Assembly: GCA_032718565.1 (NCBI GenBank)
Contig: JAVGVS010000107.1
Coordinates: 1,170,379-1,234,378 of the forward strand
Source: Distichodus sexfasciatus
Taxonomy: Eukaryota; Chordata; Actinopteri; Characiformes; Distichodontidae
DNA length: 64,000 nt
Direction: 5' to 3'
The position numbers were made by a program, and so were the translations under genes. Of the stretch, positions 34,158 through 47,129 are shown in pieces. Every line of letters begins with the position of its first letter. Position 1 is the first letter of the stretch. Below the pieces are notes generated by a model. It saw only the letters and a list, made by a program, of their open reading frames with translations, was not told the origin of the DNA and searched no databases.

Positions 34158-35169
34158 CCACATGTGTTTTTACTATATTTACTACAGTAAAGGCCTTCAG
34201 TGCATTAACACAAATTGCACATGCAAACATGATCCAGATATATCAGTGCTACACCAGTGCAAGCTGGCGTAGTGCTCAGAAAAGAAAAAACAGCAGGATT
34301 GTTAACATAAAATATTACTTGCTTGGTGGTTGGCCGGTGCAGGCATGGGACATTTGCCTTTAACATGTGTTTACCTTGTGAGTATAAGGACACGTGTGGC
34401 ATGTTCCGATCGGAGAGCAGATAAGAACAGTGCCATCGGCAACGCGTTTATCTATCCCTTCGTCAGCACTTCTGACTCTCAAGCTGTCAGTAAGTCAAAT
34501 CAACACTCCAGTATGGGAACGGCATGGCTAATGTCAAAAGAAAAAAAATGCACAGTGAAAGAAATTGGGAAAAGAATGCAGCACAATTTGCAAACCACAG
34601 TCCAACATGGAAATGTGAGCATAATGTCAAAGTCAAAGCTGTAATAACGAAGAGCATGTTATAAGATGCACATATTGGACATTGCTGTTGCAGAAAAGTC
34701 AGAGTCAAGGTCAGAATTGAAAAAAAAGGCCCAGGATTAATTCCAGGTTAGAGTGCCAGTTTAAATAAGAAACTACAGCCCTAACTTATAGCTACTCACA
34801 GCAACATTGCCAGACATAAAGCTTTCCAGGAGTTTTTGATGGTTTGCTGCATATGAAATAAGCTATAGTATGTGCTTGCCTTGCATAGCACATTGTTATT
34901 GCCACTGCCATACTTCTCATGGAACAAGTGCTGGGAAAGGTAAAAATGTACTAATTAATTTATGACAATATTTATTTCAACATACATGAAACACTCTCAT
35001 GCATGAAACATGCAGAACTTGCATATACAAATCATTAAGACTGACAATATTTATTGCAAATTTAATTTCGGGCATTTATATTTAACAAACTTTCAGATAA
35101 TGTTCGCACCATAATTTGTTCTGCCTCGTCCAACAAAATGAAAATTTCAATGCAAATAAATTATTGTGA

Positions 35170-35534
35170 GGCAGCACGGTGGTGCAGTAGTTACGCTGCC
35201 GCCTCAGAAATGAGAAGGTCCCGATCCCTGGGTCGGCCGTAGAGCCTTTCTGTGTGGAGTTTGCATGCTCTCCCCGTGTTTGCATCGGTTTTCCTCCGGG
35301 TGCTCGAGTTTTCTCCCACAGTCCAAAAGCATGCATTATAGGTTAATCGACGACTCTAAATTAGCCCCCGTAAGCTGTGAATGTGAGTGTTATTGTGTGA
35401 GTGTGTGTGCCCTGCGGTGTGTTGGCACCTGCCCAGGGTTGGTTCCCGCCTTGTGCCCGTAGTTCCCGGGATAGGCTCTGGTCCCCCTCACAACCCCAGT
35501 TTGGAAAGTGAATGAATGAATGAATGAATGAATG
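35170..35534 (+). repeat. DANA-like SINE, full length
   Basis: Head GGCAGCACGGTGGTGCAGTA, then the core 'tctgtgtggagtttgcatgctctccccgtg' and 'tctcccacagtccaaaagcatgc', ending in (GAAT)n at 35512-35534. Confidence 0.8.
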
Positions 35535-38500
35535 TTTTATTTCAAGAGGTGCGAAATAGTATTGTAATTGGTGTTGGCCGTGTAGTGGATTTTCAGAAAC
35601 TTCAACTTAAGCCAAAGATCACAAAATCAATATTAGAAATATGGTCTTTCTCGTAGATTTGTGAGAATTTTCTCAAACTTTATTATACACACATTTGCAT
35701 GAACAAAAGCATTCAAACTTATAATTACTAGGAATTTCACATGAATTAGGTGGGTCACATCAACACTTTGCAGCTGCCAAACCTCCACCGAGTGTTATTA
35801 ATTATTGATTATGTTCTAACGAATTGAGCTGGGCTGATACAATGGAAATGGGAATGGAATAAAAAACAGCGCATTGTTGGCTTGGAAAGTTTTCCAGCTT
35901 GAAACCATATTTACTCAAGAATCATATACAGTATGCTGGGTCTAATGTCTGTGCCACGAAATGATGCATATAAAATATCAGTGTTAAAAACTATTTTACA
36001 CTACACTTGTAAATATACACTACTCTACATTTTAAAATATACTTGTTTCAAGTTTGTTTTAACTGTGCAGTTGATTTTTTGGCACCAAGCTGCAATATTC
36101 TTGCTAGCATGTTTAGGTCACCACGCCCTTGTGAGTCAGAAAATGCACATCGCCCCCTACTGGGAAAAAGCCTTTTTAGACTTTAAATTTACTTTCTACA
36201 ACATTCCAACAGGAATGTGTACAATTTTCAACTACGTTATAAATAACAAATAACAAGAATAATATAATATTTCTGTTAACAGAAAATATTTTAAGATTAG
36301 TACAGTTCAGGAAGATGATCTCATAGCTCATTTTTCATGAAATAAGAGAGCAAGTAGGTAGTAGGTAGTGTCTAATCATTAAATTGTAATGACTCCTTAA
36401 TGTTAAAACTGATTACATGTACATTTTTTTACTTTGCAAATTAATTTCCCTTTTTACTTTTTTGCTGCTTGTTTTTGCGTTCCCTTTTATTTAATTATTT
36501 AATTTTTTAAAAATATCTTTTGCCTGTTGATTTAATTCTTGTTTTATGTGCAAAGTGCACTTTGAGTTGCATTCTATGTATGAATAGTATTGTGTAAACA
36601 ATATTTTGACTAAGGTATAGGTGAAAAAGGCTGGCGATAAATAATAAACAGTGCAAGTCATGAGTTTTGGCAGAATTTTGTGTACCAAATGCCTTAGCAG
36701 ATATGACAAATGTAGTGTATGTGTAAGGGCAGTGGGCACACCCAAACACAACCATTCAATCTCTATAAAGACCAGTTAATTTCCAGGGGTGTTAGTCACA
36801 GGTTTCGTCTTGATACAAAATTAATTCAATGGACAACGATACAATGTCTGCCTATAAGCCAGCAGCCATTATGACAACATCATACACTAATTTAACACAT
36901 CATGTCCATTCCGATCAAATCCCAAAAAAGCAACAGAAATTTCAGATTACATTTTATTAATTGGCTCAACACTGACATTTTTATTAATGGTCACTGAATT
37001 GATGCAGTTCGATATTATTGTTACACACCGTTATATTATATTATATATGTAATATATTATTTACTCAACTATTTTACTACAGTTTTTATTCCATTGAAAC
37101 TGTTTAGCTGATAGAGTGTGAACGACAATGAGATAATACATTTTTTGTTATTGTTATTTAAGACCCTTGTCAAAGACATTTACAGCTGTTTTTACTCCAT
37201 AAATGTATTGGCTTCTACTGTTCACCCCACTTATACACTATTATGTACAGACTCATCAAGTCAATAGTGCTCCGGACTCACTTCCATGTGGATTGTACGT
37301 CGTGTCCAGTTTCTGCTCGCTGTATCCCCCTAAAGGATAACATCCACTACTGAGTCACTCATCTGAACACCATTGACAGACGATGAAGCCATTTCTAAAG
37401 TTGAGGTGTCTTCACAACTTTTTCACCTGGTAAGCCTTGCCTTAAATCACTCTGCCTATTTACTAACCCAGCCTCTGTTATGCGTTTAAATTCTGTTTTT
37501 GAACTGACGTTGTAGTATCTGGAAATGAGTTAACTAAAACTTTGTAATATAATTGGCTAGCACCTTGATTTAGGGGTAGTGGCTTACAAAGCACTCGTGT
37601 GTAACTTCATATGAGATTGACGTACATGCTTTATATGTAAACGATAATGTAAGAGTCCCCTGAAGTCAATATCACTGACCCCACACTTAAGTCGAAACAA
37701 ATGCATGAATCTTAATCCATTAAGTCACTGAGTAACTGTATGAACTTGTCTTTGATGGCGAGCTTGAGAAAAAGTCATTTCACGTGGAACTTCTGCCCTC
37801 TAGTTGTCACATCACGTTATGATCATTCTGGATAGCAAGTAGATGCTGCTGAAAAAACGTTTTAACAGTTAATCAATTCATTCATTCATTTTATGTATGA
37901 TTTTTTTTTTAAATCACAAATCAGAAAACAAAACAAATGTGATAACAAATGAAACATAAAAAACAAAAAAACTAAACAAAATGAATTGAGGTTCATGTTG
38001 AACAGAACACATACCAAATAAAATTAAATGTCATAAAGTCAAGCAATGAATGCAAGAATGAATGAAATAATAAAATGAAAATAGATGGGCAAATAATAAT
38101 AATAAAATAAAATCTGAAAAAAAAGTGGAAGTAAGTAGCTCTACAGTGTTCTCCTCAGATTTGCTACATTTATGGACAAAGACTTGATTAAGTCTAAATA
38201 TACATTCTGAATTAAAAGCTGTTTTTCATATTAGTAAATAATTATTGGAGGAACTAAGCATTTTATTTACAAGTGTAATTGTCTGTGACAAATAGTTGGC
38301 TAGAGTCAAGATTCCCAGCAGATGGAGCCACTAGATTGTTAACTGTACTTTCAGTCACTTCTAGTATCACAGATATTACAGTAGTAGTGTGTTTTCTATT
38401 GTATTAACAAAGCTGTACCAAATGCTGATGAAGAAGTGGTGGTGACCAGTGGTAGGCCAATAAAAGATTCTATTAAACTGGGCTTAAACTTGAACTGGGC

Positions 38501-38979
38501 TTCAGATTAACAAGAAGCTGTCTTTATAGTGAAAATAAGCCCTTGAGTTTTCAATGTTGCTGTCATGTCTAGATGTCTGTGCAAAGTCTGTGAAATATCC
38601 TTTAAAGGGAGTAACTTAAACTTTTTTAATAAATGGAAAAACTTTACTGTACTATTTTGATGAAGATGTCTCGTCGTGTTACTGACTCTACAACCATCTA
38701 AATATACATGTATCATTCAGTAAATTTACACCAAGTTGAAGTCATCAATTGGACATGGCTGAACATTAAACCTTATCATTTTTCATTAATTAATTTTATT
38801 TTACTATTAATAATCACCCTTAAATGATGGAATGGACATTTTATAATGTGTATTTTTAATAAATTGTATGCTTTAGATCAGATTCACACATTTTGTTGTG
38901 TAAGTGCAAGTGTCTGTTTAGGGAGTCAACAAAAGACATGAACTAAAATGATCAGTTGAAGGCCACTTTAGGTAAACAC

Positions 38980-39543
38980 TTTATTGTCTGGTAGAAAAAA
39001 AAACCCAAAACAAAACAAAACAGCACCTTGTGGTACATTGTGGACATAATTTTTTTTCATACATCAGAACCGAATGGGAAGACATTCTCTACATCACAGG
39101 CACTTAACATGAATCTGCCCCATAGATGGCTAGTGTTTAACAAACGTGGACACAGCGCTTCACGTGAATACTGGTCGTGCGTTAATAGAGGGCGAACAAT
39201 GGCTGACCGGTTCATGCTTGTGACAGATCAATCTACAGCTCCTAAGATGTGAACCATGTGCATTTTATGCAAGAAAGAAAGTACAGCTTTATGTTTGTTT
39301 TAGTGCAGAATGTGGACACGAGCATAAGGCACGATGTGAGACATGGTATTGTTTGGTCCCTTGCAAATCCTTTGGTCAGAATGGAGGCTAAATTGCTTTA
39401 CGGCTTGGTTTATGGCTGTATCCTGCCGTGACAGGTTAGTCTGGACCATTATCTCTTATTGGTTTAGAGGCAGGATGAGGAAAAGGGTAAGAATGCGTGA
39501 CTGTTGCGGGACAGGACAGGAGAGGAGAACGCCCTTTGCGTGC
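38980..39543 (-). other. Probable 3' UTR of krt8 with poly(A) signal
   Basis: The minus-strand AATAAA (complement of 38980-38985) is the first hexamer found after the stop at 39544. It gives a 3' UTR of about 560 nt, similar to the one inferred for the krt5-like gene. Confidence 0.5.
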
Positions 39544-42500
39544 TCAATCTTGGACAACCTCAGAGGACTCGGACACCACTTTGCCGTCTTTGGTCTCAAT
39601 CATCTTGATGACCACGCTCTTCTTCTGGGTGACAGTGGTGTCGCCGTAGCCGCTGCCGGAGCTGTAGCCGCCACTGTAGCCACCACCATAGCCGCCACCG
39701 TAGCCGGTGTTGAGGCCGCTAGAATAGCCACTGGAGTAGCTGCTGTAGGAACTGCCAGCACTTTCCATAGGGAAGGAGCTGTAGCTCGCTGTAAACATAG
39801 ACAAAATAAAGTTAGGATTCATGATTGTATAGCCTAAGGCTTGGATTTTCTTGTATTAACTTCTCAAGACCAACTATCCTTCAAGATATCAAGTGACCTT
39901 TTAATTATTAAGCTCTTCATAATTCTGTCAATACGTGATGAGTCAGTAAAATGTGTGTGGAAGTGGGAAATTCAGGACTTAGACCAAATATAGATTTTGT
40001 TTGTCTTTTCATTCAGGAAAAATTATGCTATTTTCATTTATGCAAGAAGGTAGAAAGCGAGAACTTACTGCTCTGTTTTGAGATGTTGATAGCCTTAATG
40101 CCAGTCGCCAGTCTGTTGGAGAAACAGAAATGTTGGTTAGAAGCTTGAACTTATGTGATACTATACAAAAAGTCAAGGAGCAACCAAGCCACAAATTGAC
40201 TTAGTTGGTGGACTCACCTGTCCTCCTCTCCTTCCAGGAGCTTCCTGTAGGTGGCGATCTCAATATCAAGAGCCAGTTTGACATTCATCAGGTCCTGGTA
40301 CTCTCTGATTTGCCGTGCCATGTCCTGCTTGGCTCTCTGTAGTGCCTCTTCCAGGTCCTTAATGCGGAGTTTGGCGTCTTTGACTGCCATCTCCCCACGT
40401 TCCTCTGCCTCTGCAATCTGGTTCTCCAGGTTAGCACGCTACGGAGAGCAAACAAAGCTCTAAGTTAGAAGCCATTTGAGGAGCCATTGTACCCACTACT
40501 ATTTTGAATAACATTCTGATCCTTACCTGTCCTTTCACGGCATCGATCTCAGACTGCAGCCTCTGGATCATGCGGTTAAGATCAGCAATCTCTGTCTTGC
40601 TTGACCGGAGGTCATCTCCGTACTTGTTTGCAGATGTCTGCATTTCCTCGTACTATAAAAAGGCAAACAAACCAAGTGAGATGCTTGAGATTAGTGTTTC
40701 ACATAAAAATAGCTTTACACCTTTAAATCATGCACTGAAGAAAGTCGAGCAGTTTTAAAGGGTAGCACCAGAGTTTTCTCCATACCTTGCTCTTGTACCA
40801 CGTCTCAGCCTCAGCACGGCTACGGTTGGCGACGTCCTCATACTGAGCACGGACCTCAGCCACGATGGCATCCATGTCCAGCTTCCTGCTGTTGTCCATC
40901 TCCACCACCACAGATGTGTCCTTAATCTGAGACTGCAGCTCGCGGATCTCCTAAAGGCGCAGAATGGAAAGACATTGTCAGAGAATGTAAAATTGCCCAT
41001 TGTGAGCTCTGAGCTTTAATCTGTGATTAAAATCTGTGTTGCTGTATGTAGATTCTACAACCGAATAGTGGAAACTGTTTTTGAGTGTTTTACCTCCTCA
41101 TAGATCTGCCTGAGGAAGTTGATCTCATCTGTCAGGCTTTCCAGCTTAGCTTCCAGCTCAACCTTATTCATGTAAGCCTCGTCCACATCCTGGAAGACAT
41201 GACAATGAAGTGTGTGTTAGTAAAATTATTTCTTGAAATAACAGAATGTTCTAAATGTGTAAATCCATGACAGTTAAAAATATGTAGGAATTGGTACTGA
41301 CCTTCTTGATGAGGACAAAGTCATTCTCAGCCTCTGTGCGTTTGTTGATTTCATCCTCATACCTTAAGAAGGGTAAATTCAAATAAAAAATTAGTTAAAA
41401 AGCATTACCATAGCAATCCTTTACAGTTTGCAGAAGCTTCGTTTAGTTGTAACACTAGGGGGTAGCAGTGTTGCGTCTTTTGGAGAACAAAATGGCCATA
41501 AAGGCTCAAGTTTCCAGCCAAAACACACCTTAAGGTATCTTTATAGGCTTTTAAAGCTCATAACCAGGGGCACAAAAATCATGTTTCCTAAAAATATGTT
41601 CTCCAAAAACTGGCCAGAAATGTGTTCCAAGTTTAACGCTGTATTAACGCTAATATGGAGCTTGTGCGTGATTATGCTAGCTCACACTTTTGTTCATTGT
41701 TAGTTAGGGCCCAGGTAGAAGAAAAACTTGGCAGGACTTCTCCTTTATGATTTTTCCATTATTGTTAATAAGCCAAACAAATTTTTAGGGAGTTGTGAAA
41801 GGCAAGGTGCAGTATAACTGTTTGTTCAGGCCAAGGCTATGACTCATGCAGGTTGCTAGCCAACTTTTAGTGTGTGGTTTTATTTTTCATTTAGAAAAGC
41901 ATGTATAGAATTACTCAGGACATGCCAGCTTAGTGACAGAAATCCACCGCATTAAATTCAAGAAAGACTATGGATTTAGCACAGGGAGTGACTTTATTAA
42001 CTGTTGGGTTTTTTGTCTTGTGTTTTGTTGCATAAGCGGTCGTAGAAAATAATCCAAAAGTCCAAAACTATGTGCTCCCAATTTTATAATTTTGAAATTA
42101 AAGGAGGCGGGGAGGGTTGATTTTATACTTGGAACACTTTAAGGGACCACAAAAGCCTGCATTCACAAAACTTGGGCACTGTCCATCTGCCGCAAACCGA
42201 GGGTGGATGGCGCCCGTTAGAGCTGGAATGAGGTTTGGCAAAAGTGGATGACTCACTTATTCTTGAAGTCCTCCACCAGGCCCTGCATATTCTGCAGGTC
42301 GGCCTCCAGCCTCATCTTGTCGTTGCCCAGGCTGTCAAGCTGTCTGCGGAGGTTGGTGATGTAGGCCTCGAACATGGCGTCAATGTTGGAGCGGGTGGTG
42401 GTCTGGCCCTGGAGGAGACTCCACTTGGTCTCCAGCATCTTGTTTTGCTGCTCCAAGAAGCGTACCTGGGTGGACGAGAGAAGAAAGGTTCCATTGTTTC

Positions 42501-44361
42501 ACCCAAACCATAAAGGAAGTTCTCAGTGCTCACTTCTTCAAAGAGCCACCGCCATGCGTGCCACAGTCTGTAATCGAATGTAACTGTGGTTTCTGAGCCA
42601 AGGCTAACTTTTAATGCTGCAAAACAAAACCAGATGCCAACCAGGCGCCGTTCAAATCAATCGGCATCATGGGAGCTCTGCTGGGCTGATGTTTTACCAG
42701 TGGTTAGTGTTTGCAGGACTTTTTTCATTTCAGGGAAACCATGACTCACATCCTATTAGAAGATCAGGAGGGGAGATGGGGCGAGATAACCAGGGGTGTA
42801 CCTCCCACGATTTTCCTGTTTTTTTTAAATTATTTTTTGGAGGGGCGAATGGTGGGCGGGGTTGGGGAAGGGCTGGTCAAGTAAGGGGGAGGTGTCCTGC
42901 ACAGACAAAGCTTGGGGAATTTGGGAAAAAGTGAAGACATATATATGCTCTTTATGCAAGAATATCTTCAGCTGCAAATCAATGAACAGTTTTGATCTTT
43001 TGCTTTAATCTAATACAGCTTTAGAAGAAAATTAAGACACAGTTCTGCCTTTGAGTTTCATAGGATGGAATGAAACTGGTTAGAGGTGTCATAATTAGGT
43101 AATAATGGATTTCGCAAGTTTTTTTTACTTCAGCACAACTTTGTGACTTCCTAATGTCGCAAATTATACTTCAGTCCTTCAAGATAAAACTGAACAAAAT
43201 ATGACCTCATTCAATGTTTCCCATCCCATGTTATGTATTAAAAATGTTATGCATGTTTATGCTTTAAAATTATGATCAAAATGATAAAAGGCTAAAACGT
43301 CTTGTCACCCCGGAGTGAGAGATCTTATGTAATCTGTCCAGTGCTGTTTGCTAGAACATGACACCAATGCGCCTGTTTAAATATTAACATTCTAAAGCAG
43401 GTCCTGTTGATTCAAGCCACAATAGCCTTTTTGCCTGACACTATCAAATCTTTCAGCAAAGAACATGAAAATGAGTTTGTCTAGAAGTTTTACAATGAAA
43501 ATTATGGAGAAATTTTAATATGACAAATTGGGTGTTATACTGGAGGTGTTGGCATTAAACAAAAAGCCTCAGAGGTAATAGCTTCAGGCTGTTGTAAAGG
43601 TAAACTGTATCGGTCTGACCAGTGACACGCCCTGCTCCCCACCCGACCCACATCTCCCTTTCTTCTCTGCAGGAAGCTATTGCCAAAGTTTCGAGAGTCA
43701 AAAGTAAGAAGCAATTACTTTTGCAGTAATTATATTAAAGAAAAAAGCCTATTTCTATCAGTTTATAAAGTCTTATTTTATTCAGTTTAATTCAAACCCA
43801 CCATTCTGATTTCAACTTTAAACTTTACATAACGTGTCTCACGTTTATCAAGTCAAGTTCTGTTACTGATGCTGTTTAAGATTAAAAATTATACTGGTCA
43901 TTACACAGTTTGAACCATCAAATCCAAACAGATGTGGAAACCAAGATCAAAACGTTGCAAGCACTCACCTTATCAATGAAGGAGGCGAAGCGATTGTTGA
44001 GGGACTTGATCTGCTCTTTCTCCTGTGTTCGGACAGCCTGGATTGTGGGGTCGATCTCCAGGTTCAGAGGGGCCAGGAGACTTTTGTTGACCGACACGGC
44101 TGTGATGGCAGTGACGGGAGGTGCCATGCTGAGACCCATGCCACCTCCGTAGGCTGAGGAGCTGGTGATGAAGCTGCCTCCCAGTCCGCCTCCCATTCCA
44201 CCTCCAACACCACGGTTGACTCCTCCATAGGAGCTGCGTGCTGTGTAGCTCTGTCTGCTGAAGTTGGGGCCGGAGTAGGAGAAGCTGCTGAAGTTTCTGG
44301 GTGCAGCGGTGCTGCCGGAAGAGGACTTCACGGTGTAGGATGTTTTCTTGGTGTAAGACAT
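39544..44361 (-). CDS. krt8: Keratin, type II cytoskeletal 8 (9 exons, 519 aa)
   Basis: Exons in transcript order: 44361-43969, 42465-42257, 41362-41302, 41189-41094, 40950-40786, 40652-40527, 40438-40218, 40112-40069, 39788-39544. They sum to 1560 bp, in frame with GT-AG introns. K8 pairs with K18-type type I keratins to form the intermediate filaments of simple epithelia. The head begins MSYTKKTSYTVKSSSGS and includes SARSSYGG-like and Gly/Met-rich blocks typical of fish krt8. LNNRFASFIDK (121-131) starts the rod and LDIEIATYRKLLEGEED (407-423) ends it. The Ser/Tyr/Gly tail ends with KMIETKDGKVVSESSEVVQD, the K8-type end. At 519 aa it is the length expected for fish K8. It lies 25 kb upstream of the krt5-like paralogue, same strand, with identical internal exon sizes. 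No type I partner is visible in the 19.6 kb beyond its promoter. Confidence 0.95.
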
Positions 44362-44489
44362 TTCTGCCTGTTGAGCTTGTGTCCTAGAACGGATGAAAGA
44401 AAGACAGTTGGGGGAAAATGCAGCAGTGATCGGAAGCTGGTTCTCGGTGCTGAGAAACCCGAGCAGATGGGCAGATCGTCTGGATGTGT

Positions 44490-44550
44490 CGTGTTTAGTA
44501 TAGTAGAGCTGGACAGGGGAGGAGCCAGTGGGTGACTCTGATTGGCCACT
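44490..44550 (-). promoter_or_regulatory. Proximal promoter of krt8 (CCAAT, GC-type and TATA-like boxes)
   Basis: On the minus strand, in order toward the gene: CCAAT (complement of 44541-44545, in GGCCAATCAGAG), GGCTCCTCCCC (a GC/KLF-type box near 44518-44528), and a TATA-like TACTATACTAAA (near 44494-44505). Transcription would start about 100 nt before the ATG at 44361. Order and spacing fit a keratin promoter; this was not tested. Confidence 0.5.
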
Positions 44551-46309
44551 GAGTAGAGAGGGTTGGGACTGAAACTCAACACTTTCAACATTCTTTATTT
44601 AATCATTACCTGGGTACTCAGAGGTTTCCGCCCTCCGCCCCCAACCCCCTGCCTTTTTTCGTTCATACTGACAGACAGGTTTCTATGACAATTCTGGCAC
44701 AACAGGAAACCCACACAGTCATTTGAATTTAAAAGCCTTGAAGAAATAGTATGCTCTTTTAGCATGTATAGTAGGTGTTTATTACCAAAAAAATACTTGA
44801 AGTAAATCAAAAGCAAATGAGCAAAATAGTCAAATAAATATTTTTTGAGACAGCTGTGGAAATTAACAGACATTTCTCCTGAAAAGTTTAAATGCAGTAC
44901 AATGTAAATGAACAGGTGACATAATAAGTTAGTAATTTGTGCCCTATATACAGTATATTACAGCCCCAGGACATTCAAATGAATGCCTGATCTCAAAAAA
45001 GGCCTAAAACCCCTTTGCCTATTCAAACAAGGCATGAGGCGGCTTCAATTATCTCCCCTGTGTTTTGTAGCTCTTGGCAGTGTATGTCACACAGCAACAT
45101 AGTTGCACCTACTTACAGCTGGAAAAGCTACATGCTTTTGTTTTTATGTTACCTCCAGCATCCATTTTTTTTGCTCAAGAAAGACGCTTAGAAAATTGTG
45201 TTTACAAATATTTTATTATATTTAAATAACCAGTTCACCATGTTGTCCTTATACATGACTCATAATTAAAATGATCTCATCACTGATTTCTTTTTCTTTT
45301 TCTGGCTTCTTCTCTCACTCTATCTCTCTGTCTGTGTCGACATTTGCCTCTCTCAACACTCACACTCATGCCTCCATCCCATAGAAACTTCATTATCTAG
45401 ATGAAACCATCTAGCTTGTTATGCAAATGTCAATAATTTAACTTTGAAGAAAGTCATGAAAGCACCCTTCACCCCCATCACATCTTTTTAGACCATGACC
45501 CAGGTCCTGTGGACTACTGTAAATATCCAGCCTCATAAACTAGCCGTATTAGACACTTCTTGTGTTTACTGCAGTCTAATCCTGGAGTTTGGTACTTAAT
45601 GACCATATATAGTAATTGTCATAAAACTGTGATATGAGCTGCTGTTAAAGGAGAAGACAGTTCAAAGTTGAACAGTGAATGGAGACTGCACAAAGCTTCA
45701 GCTCCTGACCCCAATTAGCTTTCCTTCATTACTGGGGAATAAACAAGGCAATGTTGCATCTTTGAGCAAAATGCACCTTTAAGGGAAGGCAGATTCATTC
45801 ACAGACTCACTCATTTATTTATTCAAATCTGATCTGTAAGCTAATGGACTGCACCCCAAGAAGGCCCCATGCCTACACCTTTATGATGATTTTCATCCAT
45901 TGAGTTAGAAGTATTCTAATTTAAGACATACACTCTGGCCTTGTTAGATCTTATTGCATACCTCATGCTGTGAGGTTTTCCAGATGATGCTTCTGAATTA
46001 TGACAGAAAAGATGAAAGACAGGGGTTTTCACATGGTTTCAGCTGGCACTTCTGACCTGCACATCAAGTGTGAACTGCTTGTTTTCTTATCTGTGATTGC
46101 ATTACCTGGATGATCTAATTGTGGTCCAGCATTGTTATGCAAAAGAACACCACACAACATCATAACACAGTCACAGCCTTAATGGGTTTATGATGAGGTT
46201 TAAGCATGAGAAACAGTTGGGGTTTTTTCTACGTGTCTTACGTTCAATACACCTTAAAATTCACCTTTTTAAACTGACCATTGCAGACTTTGCAGAACAA
46301 TCCAGTACA

Positions 46310-46520
46310 GACCAACCCTGGTTTGGAGTTATTTGCTGGTTGCTGCTGGTCTGATGATGGTTAAAGTGTCCAAAACACATCTTGAACCAAGCTTAAATTG
46401 AATAAATCCAGCAATAACCATCAAGAATCAGTGTTCAAAACTCTTTAAAACCTTCAAACTGGTTTTGGTGCCAAACTGGCTTAGCAAACCCAGTTATGAT
46501 CAACTTATGCTCAAGATGTT
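46310..46520. repeat. Possible CTGGTTTGG-type interspersed repeat
   Basis: The segment repeats TGGTTTGG/TGCTGGTTGCTGCTGGTCTG and, inverted, CCAAACTGGCTT-like words, as do several palindromic fish repeats. No boundaries or target duplication are visible, so this is tentative. Confidence 0.3.
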
Positions 46521-47084
46521 TCAAGCACAGTTTGAGATGCAACAGTTCAAGAATCATAATGAGTCTATGGACCACAATAAAATGGTGACCTTATGAACAG
46601 GTGTTTTCATCATTGTGGTCTTCAAGATCTGAGCTGACTTACCCCAAAATCAATGATAATGTTCTGATATGTTTAAAATGCATTTCTTGGGTATATATTT
46701 TATACATGTACAACATGCAGCTGTTGTTTTATGAAGATTTTAACTTTCTACTTTCTACTTCTACATTTTATTCTCATTGGTCTCGATGAGTCATGTTGTT
46801 TTAATCTTACTGCCCTTTCCTCTGTTTCAATCCAGGATACCGGCCTTTGTTTTTGAAACAGGAACCTGCAGAAATAAAAACCTGCCTTTTCTCGTTTCTT
46901 CATCCAACTTGTGTGCCATCCAACCTCTGGACTTGCTGTAACAAGCACACAATCACAAAGCACTTAAACGATTTGTCCGACTGAAGGAAGAAACATAAAA
47001 AAGTGGTGAAAGGATTTATTCTTCCACCAAGGAGATGGAAAGCATCCAGTCAATATAGCAAGAGCTAACACTGTTCTTAGAGGA

Positions 47085-47129
47085 ACTCTCTCCTCTCTCG
47101 CTCTCGCTCTCGCTCTCTCTCTCTCTCTC
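47085..47129. repeat. (CT)n-rich low-complexity tract
   Basis: CT units with occasional CG (CTCTCG) interruptions. Confidence 0.85.

Larger units (their letters stand above)
32015..38979. other. Intergenic region downstream of krt8, no gene seen
   Basis: AT-rich sequence with a pair of inverted repeats (33344-34157), a (GT)n tract (33630-33650) and a SINE (35170-35534). Other open frames are short and unlike any family I recognise. Confidence 0.6.

Noticed and set aside
37017..37080. AT-rich palindromic words (TTATATTATATTATATATGT)
   Set aside because: Simple low-complexity AT sequence with no defined boundaries.
39343..39837. 164-residue plus-strand open frame
   Set aside because: Antisense of the krt8 tail exon; composition follows the complement of Ser/Gly/Tyr codons.
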